The translations under genes and the position numbers were made by a program. This document shows positions 43,778-54,185 of a stretch of 64,000 bases of DNA, one piece after another. The stretch comes from Zonotrichia leucophrys gambelii (Eukaryota > Chordata > Aves > Passeriformes > Passerellidae): the NCBI RefSeq assembly GCF_028769735.1, contig NC_088187.1:10829532-10893531 (forward strand), read 5' to 3'. The notes below the pieces were generated by a model. That model did no database searches. It saw only the letters and a list, made by a program, of their open reading frames with translations, and was not told where the DNA came from. Within the stretch, counting starts at the first letter, position 1, and the number at the start of each line of letters is the position of its first letter.

Positions 43778-44650
43778 TGTGTCAAATTCACATTTTCTGA
43801 AAAATCCCTCTGCCAGGATTTCTCTCCTGGGAAGCTGAGAAGCCTCAGAGAAAAATGAAAACAACAATTGTCTGATTGCTTCTCCTGTGTTTGGCTGCTT
43901 TGGAATGTGGTTGGAGATTGTTTATCCAACATGTGAATTGTTTTAACTTAATGACCAATCAGGGCCAAGTTGTGTCCGGACTCTGGAGAGAGTCACGAAT
44001 TTTTCATTATTATCTTTTTAGCCTTCTGTAAGTATCCTTTCTGTATTCTTTAGTATAGTTTAGTATAGCATTCTTTAATATAATGTAGTATCATAAAATA
44101 ATAAATTGTTATTTATTATTTTATAAAATATATAAATATATAATACACTAGAATAGAATAATAAATTATTGTGCATTACTTTATATAATATATACATATA
44201 TTATAGATTATATTTTAATATAATATATATTATACAATATAATATATAATATATAATATATAATATATAATATATAATATATAATATATAATATATAATA
44301 TATTATAATGAAATAACAAATTATTATTTATATATTATATAAATATATAATATGTATTGTAATATATAAATACATAATATATACTGTATTGTAATATAAT
44401 ACAGTATATAATATGGTATCATAAAATAATAAATTATTTGTTACTTTACATAATATAAAAATATAACATATTACAATATAATAATATTATAATATGATAA
44501 TGATATAATATGATATGATAATATGATATAATATATGTAATATAGTATAATGAAATAACAAATTATTATATATTATTTATTATGTCTTTCTAACAACATG
44601 CAGTCAGACTCATCATTTCCTTCCTGCCACGGGGGGACCCCAAAAACAAC
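43778..44650 (+). mobile_element. endogenous retrovirus LTR with AT-rich expansion
   Basis: Recognised from memory as a passerine ERV LTR. It starts TGTGTCAAATTCACATTTTC at 43778, with CCAAT at 43965-43969, TTTAGTATAGTTTAGTATAG near 44052 and the polyadenylation signal AATAAA at 44100-44105. The expected 3' end (CATGCAGTCAGACTCATC, TTCCTTCCTGCCACGGGG) appears only at about 44597-44633, after about 480 bases of AT-rich repeat. No clear target-site duplication; end approximate. Confidence 0.75.
44106..44583. repeat. AT-rich repeat inside the LTR
   Basis: TATAATA-type simple repeats, including a regular (AATATAT)n stretch at about 44237-44301 and repeated ATAAATTATTATTTAT words. It separates the LTR polyadenylation region from its terminal segment. 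AATAAA-bearing pieces recur (TAAAATAATAAATTATT near 44411, ATGAAATAACAAATTATTA near 44308 and 44548), suggesting partial duplication of the LTR's own R region. Confidence 0.9.
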
Positions 44651-44655
44651 CACCC

Positions 44656-45050
44656 AGAAAATACCCCATGGGTGAGTCCTGGCTCATTCCCAGAGGATGC
44701 ACTCACAGCATGGCAGCCCCTGCTCCCAGCTCCATCCACAGCTCCCTCCTCAAATTCCAGCCCTGACCAAGCCCCCACACCTGAGCACAGGTGGAAACCT
44801 AAAAATGGAACCCTCACCTTCCCCCCGGGCCCAGCCTGAGGGCTCTCTCACCACACACTCCAACCTGTTCTGCCTCCTGCTCTTTCCAGCAATTTCCCCT
44901 CGGCAAGGGCCACCCTGGCCCTGCAGAGCCCCAGAGCTGTCACAGGGCCAGGAATGAGGAAAGTCCCATTCCCCTTCATTCCAGAGAAGGGTGACAAGCA
45001 CAGGTGACGTCAGCCCGGGCCAGCCCACGCTGCCCCAGGTCTCAGGAAGG
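44656..45050. other. single-copy spacer
   Basis: Unique GC-rich sequence between two LTRs. Nothing recognised. Confidence 0.5.
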
Positions 45051-45060
45051 TTCTGGCACC

Positions 45061-45590
45061 TGCTGACTGTTCTGGGTTATTTATTCCAGTGACAAACCCT
45101 GCAGGCTGAGGGATGGCCCTGACCTTGCAGGGACGTTTCCTGAGCAGGAGCTCTGCTGATTTCCCAGCAGAAAGAAAGAAACTTTCTGATTTTGTCATCT
45201 CTCTCAGAGCGGTGGTTGCTCTGTTCTCAGTCCCTCCGGCGCTGGGGCAGCTGCTGCAGCCCAACGGTGCCAACCCTCGGTGTTCCCAGGTCCCAGTCCA
45301 GAGCAGGTTCGAGATGGTCACAGAAACAGGAGAGGAGAAACAGTCCAGGAAGGAGTTTGGACTGTTTAGCTAAACTAGCTAATAAGCAGAGGCCAAAGCA
45401 GAGCAGAACCAAGAGCAGAAAAGAGAGCAAGCAAAAGCAGCAAGCTGAAAGCAAAATGAAAAACAGCCCTAAGTACTGCCCATCTCTGTGTCCCTGATAA
45501 GAGAAACCCAAACAAAACTTCCACTCTTCAGAGCCGGTCTCAAAGGCACAGAACAGATGAATGGGGATACCAGCATCATAACGTCACCCC
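45061..45590 (-). mobile_element. probable retroviral LTR, minus strand
   Basis: The minus strand reads GGGGTGACGTTATGATGC near its 5' end. It continues through CCCATTCATCTGTTCTGTGC, CTCTTATCAGGGACAC and TTAGCTAGTTTAGC, and ends with AATAAA (reverse of 45080-45085). I recognise the first part as repetitive in songbirds, but the class and exact ends are uncertain. The AAGCAGAGG...AGCAAGCAAAAGCAG stretch is purine-rich on the + strand. Confidence 0.45.
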
Positions 45591-45595
45591 AGGAC

Positions 45596-47036
45596 ACAGC
45601 TCTGAGCTGATTTCCAGCCTGGGGATTACCCATTTAAGCAGTGTTTTTTCCTGTGCTGACCCTAAGCTGATTAATTCTCTGTGCCCCGCTCTCTCCTTTC
45701 CCTGGAAAGCAAAGTGCAGGAATTGTTTTCCTGCTGCCCCCCAGGTGCAGAGCCCAGAGCTGGACAATCCCAGGCAGGATTGGGGCTCTCCCTGTCAAAC
45801 AGGACCTGGGGCTGTCCCTGCCACCCCTCTGGGTGTGCCAGGCAGGGAGATCCACCTGGCTGTGCCTCGGATGGTTCCCTGTGCTGATTTCTGGGATTTT
45901 TGGGATTTGTGGGATGCCAGGAGCTCAGCCAGGCTCTCCAGCAGCTGCAGCATCCCTCAGACCCCCCAGCCCTGAGGCTTTTGGCCAGAAGGGGCTCCTG
46001 GGGGTTGCAGAGCAGATGTTCCAGCACCACAAACGTCCCCTCTGTCCTCTCCAGCTTCCTGCCTGGACTGGGGGCTCCAGCTGGAAAAAAGCAGCTTGGC
46101 TTTGGGGCTGTTCTTATCCTGGAATGCAGAATTCCCTGCTCCAGGGAATTTGGTCCTGGCCCACACAAACAGGGATGAGCCAGAGCATCACCTGCAGGGA
46201 TGAAGTATGATTATTATCCACACCTCAGCAGTGTGGATAATCCAAGGAAAAAACCCTTGGAAAGAGGGGCAGGCATGGACACCACAGCAGGGCAGCCACG
46301 AGGATTTAGGAACCACGGGAATGGTAAGAGGAGAAGGGTTCTGAGACAATGCTGACCTGTTTGCATGAGCACAGGTGGTTTTCCTGGGAAAACAGGCTGG
46401 AAACCATGGGAGAAGCCGTGCAGGAATAGGAGAAGGGAAGAGAGCAACGGCAGCTCCATCCAACAGCAACAGCCTTTGGAAAAATTCATAATTCTGCAAG
46501 ATTTCACCAGCAGGGAAGAGGGGGGAAAAGGCAGTCTGGAAATTCAGGAATTCCTTAAAATTCTCTCCCCAAGCCCAAGCAAGGCTGGGAAAAAGGAGCA
46601 ACACAACACATTGCTGATGACTTTTCCATTAAAGCCCCACTCTAAACCCCCTCTTTGTGTCCCAACATTTGCTCACAGCTCAGCAGGCCCCGCTTCTTTA
46701 TTTATTTTATCATCCCTCCCCTCCTCTCCCTCCTTTTTAATAATAATAACAATAATAATAAAAAAAAGTTATATGACTTTAATTAAATGCCCTTATTAAA
46801 GGCTGGGCTGTGTGCAGGGGCTGGGGTTGTGCTGCAGGCACATTTTGCAGGGAGTGTTTGCATCCGCCCGCCCCGGGCCCTTTTTAATGCCCAAATAAAT
46901 CCAAAGCCGAGGTGCTGACAGCTCCTCATGCACCCAGGCAGCCAAAAAGCAAACACAGGGCAGGGATTTAACCCTTGTAGGCACAGAAAATGCCCCCAGG
47001 TAGGCCGGGCTCAGGGGGGAAGGCCCAGCAGGAAAA
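45596..47036. other. single-copy block with a short perfect hairpin
   Basis: About 1.4 kb of unique DNA. It includes a perfect 11-base inverted repeat, ATTATCCACAC/GTGTGGATAAT (46213-46223 and 46231-46241, 7-base loop), and an AATAATAATAAC-type run at 46738-46762. Overlapping frames of up to 165 codons on both strands are unrecognised. Confidence 0.5.
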
Positions 47037-47455
47037 GTGTCCTCCCAGTGTCCCCCCAGTCGTGTCCTCTCAGGGTCCCCTCAATGTCCCCCAGTGTCCT
47101 CTCAACGTTCTCTCAATGTCCTCTCCCAGTGTCGTCCCAATGTCTCTCCAGTGTCACCAGAGTGTCCTCTCAGGGTCCTCCCAGTCACCCCCCAGTATCC
47201 CCTCAATGTCCCCCCAGTGTCCCCCCCCAATGTCCTCTCACTGTTCCCCAGTGTCCTCTCCCAGCATCCTCCCACTGTCTCCCCAGTGTCCTCTGAGTGT
47301 CCCCTAAATGTCCCCCCAGTGTCCTCTCAATGTCCTCCCAGTGTCCCCTCAGTGTCTCTCCCCAGTGTCCTCTCCCAGTTTCCTCTCCCAGTGTCCCCAT
47401 AATTTCCTCCCAGTGTCCCCTAAGTGTCCCTGCCAGTGTCCCTCTGGAATGCAGG
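47037..47455. repeat. short-unit C/T/G minisatellite (CCCAGTGTCCTCT)
   Basis: Irregular tandem CCCAGTGTCC, CTCAATGTCC and CTCTCAGGGTCC words of about 10-11 bases, grouped into loosely repeated 20-32-base blocks. It resembles the 31-bp family at 28237-28727 in its CCCAGTGTCCC word but has no 31-base period. Confidence 0.92.
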
Positions 47456-48002
47456 GCTGGGGAGGTGTCGGGGATGGAAAACCTCCTCTCCTCCCCAAGG
47501 GTTGGGGTTCTGGGGTGCCAGGCTGGGCCTGGCTCCACAACACCCCCACATCCCCAGGATTTGCATCCCTGTTCCAAGCCCAGCCTGGGGTTTGCAAATT
47601 GTCCATGGTGGAGCAGATAATGAGCTCCAAACTCAAACAAACCCAGCAGGGAAGGAGAGGAACCAAAGCTATGAAATGCTGCTTTTTCCCTGGGCAAAAA
47701 TTGGTGTTCCCCCTCTCCAGTGCTGGACAGGAGTTCCACCAGAGCTGCCACGCTTGGAAACAGCAACTCTGAATTCCAAACGTGTCCAATTCCCAACTCC
47801 CAGCGCAATTAACAGCCACTAATTAACTCCGTGTGCTCAGGGCCTGCCAGAGCTAGGCCGGGCTCCTCAGAGCTGCCAAGAGCAGCAGATCCCAAAGCCT
47901 GGATGGAGAAACTGCTCCTGAGGATCCCAGGGTGCTGCAGCCCCTCCTGGGCCAAAAACCAGGAGAGGCCAACAGCTCCTGGGGCAGGAATTCTGTGGGA
48001 AA
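47456..48002. other. single-copy spacer
   Basis: Unique sequence. GCGCAATTAACAGCCACTAA and TTAACTCCG (about 47802-47830) is another TAATTA-type cluster. No exon recognised. Confidence 0.5.
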
Positions 48003-48585
48003 AGAGAGGGATGGGATGGGATTTGGGATGGGATGGGAATGGGATGGGGATGATGGGGATGGGATGAGATTGGGATGGGATTGGGATGGTTGGGATGATG
48101 GGATGGGATAGGGATGGGAAAGGGATGGGAAAGGGATGGGAAAGGGATGGGAAAGGGATGGGAAAGGGATGGGAAAGGGATGGGAAAGGGATGGGAAAGG
48201 GATGATAGGATGGGGATGGGATGAGATTGGGATGGGATGAGATTGGGATGGGATGAGATTGGGAAGATTGGGATAGGATACGGATGGGATGATGGCATGG
48301 GATGATTGGGATAGGGATAGGATAGGGATGGGATGAAGGGCATAAAATGATTGGGATGGGAGAGGATTGGGATGATGGGGATAGGATTGGGATCGTTGGG
48401 ATGATGGGATGGGATGATTAGGATGGGACGGGATTGGGATGATGGGATGGGATTGGGATGGCTGGGATGATGGGATGGGATGGGGATGGCTGGGATGATG
48501 GGATGGGATGGGATTGGGATGGCTGGGATGATGGGATGGGATGGGATGGCTGGGATGATGGGATGCCATGGGATGTCACTGCTTC
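48003..48585. repeat. (GGGAT)n-type satellite, C-poor strand
   Basis: GGGATGGGATGGGAT words with GGGATGGGAAA at 48108-48200 (a run of GATGGGAAAGG units) and longer GGGATGGCTGGGATGATG units at the right end. C is nearly absent on the + strand. It is the reverse-complement counterpart of the ATCCC array at 13405-13957. Confidence 0.96.
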
Positions 48586-50109
48586 CCCTCCTGCAGCACA
48601 CACAGATCCCTGGGAGCCAGGGAGCCTCACCCCTGCTCCAAAGGGAAAATCTGGGATCCTCTGGGATGTCCTGCAGAGCACCAAGAGCTGGATTCACCTT
48701 GTGAGCCCCTTCCAACCCCCATCCAAATATTCTGGGATGCTCTGGCACCTTCCATCCCAGCCACAAGTGGAAACCAGCGGGATCCTCCATCCTGCCAGCA
48801 ACAACACTCTGCTGCACTGCTATTTTAAACAACTTTTTAGGGAATCTGCAGCAGCCCAGCCCTCAGTGGGTCACTGGGGCAGCGTGTGGCAGGGCTGGGC
48901 TCCAGCAGGAGCCTCCCCCTTGTCTGGAAGAATTACAGCCCCAGCAACGCTCCCACATCTGACAAGACGCCGCATGCTCGGCTAATCCTGCTGCAGATTA
49001 ACTCTGCCCTTGGAATTCCTGCCTGAGCAGCAGAGCTGCTGCTGGGGGGGCTCCTCCCTGCCCCGAGCTCTTGGCAAGGCCACAACTGTCCCCAGGGCTG
49101 CCTCAGGGTGGATCTGGGGTCACTTCCCCTCCCGGAGCGCCCAGGATGTCCCTTGTCCCTGCTGTCACCCCAATGGCGAGAGGAAAGGAGAAGATTTGGG
49201 ATGGATTTGCTGCCAAAAGATCCTCACCAAAACCTGCTGCTCCTCCTCTGGTTCAGGAGCCCCCAAAGTGCCACATTTCACCCCAAAACTGAGATCCAAC
49301 AGGGGATGCAATAAGGGCACAAAAGGGATCAGCTGCTCCAAGGAATCCCAAAAGGCCTTCAGTCACAAAACAGCAACAATTCAACCTAAACCAAGATTTA
49401 AGAGAGGAAATCATTCCAAAAACATGAGGACATGATTTTTCATGGAAAACCCAGCCTGGTCCCATGCAGATCCCAATCCCACAGGCACTGAGTGACTCCA
49501 GCAGCTTGTGGGAAACCCAGGAAAGCATTCCCTGAACAGAGCAAACACAACTCCTACTGTACACTGAGAAAAAGGCAAAAAAAGGGGATAAAAAAGGAGA
49601 AAAAAAATGTATCAAGTGCCTGGAGCTGTCAGAAAGATTTCTGCAGCTCTGGCAAGACAGACACAACTAATTTAGCACGGCCTGGCTGAGGAATATTAAG
49701 GAATATTAAGCTGTCAGTCTGGATGATAGGAATTTAATCACTGGGAGCAGATCAAAGCTCAGCAGCACCATCGGTGTGGGCTGGACACGCAGGATCAGAG
49801 TGGGATGGGCAGGAAAAGCCTGTCCTGCAGGGACAGCCCCCTCCGGGATGTCACTGTCACTTTGGGGTGCTGGGTCCCTTCGGGAATGCCATGGAGAGGG
49901 AGGATGAGGCTCAGGATCCCACAGAAATCCCTGCCCAGAGGGTGGCAAGGCTGGCACAGCTGGGACTGGAAGTGTCCCAGGCCAGGTGGGATTGGGCTGA
50001 TCCCAAATTCCATCCCCCTGTGCAGGAGGAGCTGCTCAGACAATCCCTGGGATCCCCCAGATCCAACAACGGCACCACAGAGCCAACGATGTCCCTTTGT
50101 GCCACCTCC
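48586..50109. other. single-copy block
   Basis: About 1.5 kb of unique sequence left of the solo LTR. GGAATATTAAGGAATATTAAG (about 49691-49711) is a short direct repeat. Frames of about 100-175 codons overlap in several frames without recognisable products. Confidence 0.5.
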
Positions 50110-50498
50110 TGTCGCAGACATCTTTTATGGAAAATCCTTTCCTTGGGATTTTTCCTCCTGAGAAGCTGAGAGGCCTCAGGAACAAAATGGAAACATTGAT
50201 TATCTGCTGCTGTGGAATGCAACAGGTGCATCTGGGATTGGTCTCATGTGGTTGTTTCTAATTAATGGCCAATCACAGTCAGCTCAGAGACAGTCAGACA
50301 GAGAGCTGAGCCACAAACCTTTGTTATCATTCTTTCCTATTCTATTCTTAGCCAGCCCTCTGAGGAAATCCTTTCTTCTATTCTTTTAGTATAGTTTTAA
50401 TGTAATATATATCATAAAATAATAAATCAGCCTTCTGAAACATGGAGTCAGATCCTCGTCCCTTCCCTCATCCTCAGACCCCTGTGAACACCGTCACA
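50110..50498 (+). mobile_element. solo LTR with 6-bp target-site duplication
   Basis: A complete LTR of 389 bases starting TGTCGCAGACATC and ending ACACCGTCACA. It is flanked by ACCTCC at 50104-50109 and ACCTCC at 50499-50504. Inside are CCAAT (50269-50273), TTTTAGTATAGTTTTAATG and AATAAA (50421-50426). A 6-base duplication is typical of ERVK/class II-type integrases in birds. Absence of internal sequence means the provirus was lost by LTR-LTR recombination. It resembles the LTR at 43778 in several blocks. Confidence 0.95.
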
Positions 50499-50785
50499 AC
50501 CTCCCTCACAGGCTGAGGAAGGGAAAATTCCCAACCAGACCCCATTGCTGAAGGGGTTTAACCTGGGGCGTTCCAGCCTTTGGCTGCCCCAGTCATTTTT
50601 CCTGGTTTTTTTTTTGGGGCAGGAAACAGAATTCCCATAAAATCTGCTCACATCTGCGCCTGGGATAACCCAGAGCTCATTCCTAGGGGGACAAACCCCT
50701 CTGGTACAGGGTCAGCCCAACCCCTCCTGGTGCAGACAATTCCTGGGAGCCTCAGCCCCTGCTCCAGAGGGAAAAGCTGGGATCC

Positions 50786-51137
50786 TGCTATAGGGTTTGT
50801 AAATGCTGTAGGATTTGGAAATGCTGTAGGGTTTGTAAATGCTACAGGGTTTGTAAATGCTGTAGGATTTGTATCTCGGACTAGACTGGTTGGAGAGAAT
50901 TGGAATATTCAACAGAGAAGAAGATTTATGGCATTGTAACAGGAACCTCACTCTCTTACACTCTAACACTCTTATCCTCTTATCCTCTCTCTCTCATCCT
51001 CTTTCCCTCTCTCTTTCCTGCTCTGAGCTGTGCTGGCAGCCCCCTGCACTTGGCCCTTTGCAATAAATCCCAAATTTCACAGCCTGGCTTCAGAGAGATC
51101 TCTCATCTCCATCCATCCTATCCCCATCACTCCCACA
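50786..51137 (+). mobile_element. retroviral LTR, solo or partial
   Basis: I recognise from memory the passerine LTR words GAGAATTGGAATATTCAAC, TTATGGCATTGTAACAGG, CTCTTTCCCTCTCTCTTTCC, the AATAAA at 51062-51067, and the tail GCCTGGCTTCAGAGAGATC to CATCACTCCCACA. The left part consists of 17-18-base tandem copies of AATGCTGTAGGGTTTGT (about 50790-50870). No matching target-site duplication found; ends approximate. Confidence 0.7.
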
Positions 51138-51317
51138 CCAGCTCAGAGCCCCCATCCTGCTCCCCAATTAAGCGCTGCCCGGTTACATAACCCTAATTAG
51201 CAGGGCTCCACTTGCAGCAGGGCCACGGGCTCTGCTAATCCAGGATTTGTCCCCCAGGAGGTGACGGGAGCTGGCAGTGCCAGCCAGGCTGCTCACGTGG
51301 GCCAGCACAGCACGGGG

Positions 51318-52265
51318 ATAGGGGCAAAAAACCTCCCAAAGGCTGGGGAGGAAGGTGAGGATGAGGGGAGGAAGGTCAGGGTTAGGGGAAGGATGCAGCA
51401 AAAATATCCCAAACTGGGGAAGGTGAGGATGGGGAGAAGGTCAGCCAGAAGATGGACTGCTGCAAAATACCCCAAAAACTGGGGAGGAAGGTGAGGATTG
51501 GGGGAGGAAGGTCAGTCCCAGACAGGATGGACTGCTGCAAGAAAACCTCACAAAATTTGGGGAGGAAGGTGAGGATTGGGGGAGGAAGGTTAGGGTTAGA
51601 TAGGATGGATTGCAGCAAAAAAAAAATACCCCAAAAACTGGGGAGGAAGGTGAAGATTAGGGGAGGAAGGTGAGGGTCAGAGGAGGAAGGTCAGCCCCAG
51701 AAAGGTTGGACTGCTGCAAAAAAACTCCCAAAAACTGGGGAGGAAGGTGAGGATGAGGGGAGGAAGGTCAGGATTAGGGGAGGATGGACTGCAGCAAAAA
51801 AAAATACCCCAAAAACTGGGGAGGAAGGTGAGGGTTAGGGGAGGAAGGTCAGCCCCAGATAGGATGGATTGCTGCAAAACAACTCCCAAAAATTGGGGAG
51901 GAAGGTGAAGATTAGGGGAGGAAGATCAGCCCCAGATAGGATGGACTGCTGCAAACCAATTCCCAAAAACTGGGGAGGAAGGTGAGGGTTAGGGGAGGAA
52001 GATCAGTCCCAGATAGGATGGACTGCTGCAAAAAAACTCCCAAAAACTGGGGAGGAAGGTGAGGATTAGGGGAGGAAGGTGAGGGTTAGGGGAGGAAGAT
52101 CAGCCCCAGACAGGTTGGACTGCTGCAAAAATCTTCCCAAAATCTGGGGAGGAAGGTGAAGGTTAGAGGAGGAAGATGAGCCCCAGACAGGTTGGACTGA
52201 TGCAAAAAAACCTCACAAAAATTGGGGAGGAAGGTGAGGATTGGGGGAGGAAGGTCAGGATTAGG
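51318..52265. repeat. ~78-bp minisatellite
   Basis: About a dozen units with GGGGAGGAAGGTGAGGATTA, GGTCAGCCCCAGATAGGATG, GACTGCTGCAAAAAAACTCC and CAAAAACTG. The spacing of GGACTGCTGCAAA words is mostly 72-80 bases. The GGGGAGGAAGGT word itself appears one to three times per unit, so unit length varies. Confidence 0.95.
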
Positions 52266-52740
52266 CTGGAGCAAAGCTGGATCATTCAAAGCTGACTCAG
52301 CTCCAACTTTTTGGAGTTTTTTGGGATGGGGAAGAGGCTGCAGCCACTCTGCTGGAGCCCAAATTGTGCATCCCCAAAATGCACATCCCCGGGAAATCTG
52401 GAGTCGGGGAAGTTCCTGAGCTGCCAAGCTGAGCAGAAGCAGCTCTGAATTAAGCTAATCTTAATTAGGGATCTCCAAACCAACCCCACATCAATTGCAG
52501 GATTCCCCAGGCACTGCAGGATGGCACCAGCTCGTGGTAATTGGATCACTCAGGATTATTCCCACTGAAATAAATCCCCACATCTGACCGCAGAGAAAAT
52601 TCACATTCTGTTCCTTTTTTTTTCTTTCTTTCCTTCCTGCCTTTTCAGACTTTGTTATCAAACTCAATTTACAAACAGAAAAGCTGCAAAATAGTTTAAT
52701 AAAACAGAAAAACGAGGTTGCAGAGCCCTCAGCTGACAGC
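52266..52740. other. single-copy spacer
   Basis: Unique sequence preceding the hairpin. The stretch 52430-52480 (GAATTAAGCTAATCTTAATT) and the AT-rich 52610-52715 stand out against GC-rich surroundings. No exon recognised. Confidence 0.5.
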
Positions 52741-52811
52741 AAATCTCAAATTTTAAGCAAAACCATCACCCCAGAGCCAGAGGTGATGGTTTCGCTTAAA
52801 ATTTGAGATCT
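52741..52811 (-). other. near-perfect 30-bp-stem hairpin
   Basis: The left arm 52741-52770 (starting AAATCTCAAATTTTAAGC, ending CCATCACC) and right arm 52782-52811 (starting GGTGATGG, ending TTTGAGATCT) are complementary at 28 of 30 positions, around an 11-base loop. The two exceptions are A-C on the + strand, which become U-G wobbles in a minus-strand transcript. A further partial copy of the right arm, GCTTAAAATTTGAG, follows at 52814-52827. It could be a miniature inverted-repeat element remnant or a small-RNA precursor; neither is shown. Confidence 0.8.
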
Positions 52812-53074
52812 TTGCTTAAAATTTGAGCCCAGGAGCAGGAGAGGTCCCAGCTCTGGCTGCTCTCACCCTGCCCATCCAGAGGGAGCAAGCAGGGCCCAGC
52901 TGGGATGGATTTCATGGATTTTCCTGCTCACACTCCTGCCCTGAGCCGAGTTTATTCCCTGCATTGTGGGGAGGTGAGGCCAGGACAGCGCCCAGAGCTC
53001 TGGCAGCAGCATTTCCCTACAGCAATCTGAATTTATAACCTGCTCGTGGCAGCTTGGAGAAGGCAGGCACTGGG

Positions 53075-54185
53075 CTCCTAAATCCCTGAAATTAAAGGGG
53101 ATCCAGAAATCCCAAAATTTGGGAGTTTTCTCCCTCCTGAGCTTCCCACAGACAACCAAAGGCAGCTTTCACACACAGCCTTAAATAAGGATTAAACCCC
53201 ACACTGACACACGGCTCCATCATCCCAGAGGATCCCAAAATTCCCCTGGCAAAGGAGCCCAGAACTCTGGGAATTCCCAGGGATCCAGAAATCCCAAAAT
53301 TTGGGAATTCTGTCCTTCCTGAGCTTCCCACAGACAATGTGCTGCTGCCTTGCCAAAGGCAGATTTCACACACATGTGGGATTTAATCTTTATTTAAGGC
53401 TGACACATGGATCCATCATCCCAGAGGATCCCAAAATCCCCTGCCAAAGGAGCTCTGGGAATTCCCAGGGATCCAGAAATCCCAAAATTTGGAAGTTTTC
53501 TCCCTCCTGAGCTCCCCACAGACAACCAAAGGCAGCTTTTACACACAGCCTTAAATAAAGATTAAATCGCACACTGACACACGGCTCCATCATCCCAGAG
53601 GATCCCAAAATTCCCCTGGCAAAGGAGCTCTGGGAATTCCCAGGGAACCAGAAATCCCAAAATTTGGGAATTCTGTCCTTCCTGAGCTTCCCACAGACAA
53701 TGTGCTGCTGCCTTGCCAAAGGCAGATTTCACACACATGTGGGATTTAATCTTTATTTAAGGCTGACACATGGATCCATCATCCCAGAGGATCCCAAAAT
53801 TCCCTCTGCCAAAGGAGCTCTGGGAATTCCCAGGGATCCAGAAATCCCAAAATTTGGGAGTTTTGTCCCTCCTGAGCTTCCCACAGACAACCAAAGGCAG
53901 CTTTCACAAACAGCCTTAAATAAGGATTAAACCCCACACTGACACACGGCTCCATCATCCCAGAGGATCCCAAAATTCCCCTGGCAAAGGAGCCCAGAAC
54001 TCTGGGAATTCCCAGGGATCCAGAAATCCCAAAATTTGGGAGTTTTCTCCCTCCTGAGCTCCCCACAGACAACCAAAGGCAGCTTTCACACACAGCCTTA
54101 AATAAGGATTAAATCCCACACTGACACACGGCTCCATCATCCCAGAGGATCCCAAAATTCCCTCTGGCAAAGGAAACTCAGAATT
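53075..54185. repeat. ~183-bp tandem array with A/B higher-order units
   Basis: Six units mark out periods of 188, 175, 190 and 182 between palindromes GGGAATTCCC at 53269, 53457, 53632, 53822 and 54004. Type A units carry GACAACCAAAGGCAGC and CAGCCTTAAATAAGGATT. Type B units carry GACAATGTGCTGCTGCC and GTGGGATTTAATCTTTATTT. The order is A-B-A-B-A-A. All share CCAGAAATCCCAAAATTTGG and CATCATCCCAGAGGATCCC. Confidence 0.95.

Noticed and set aside
46213..46241. Replication origin box of bacterial type
   Set aside because: TTATCCACA is a chance match; every other sign in the window is vertebrate.
51318..52265. Interstitial telomere repeat
   Set aside because: GGTTAGGGG words appear inside the 78-bp unit but never as consecutive TTAGGG hexamers.
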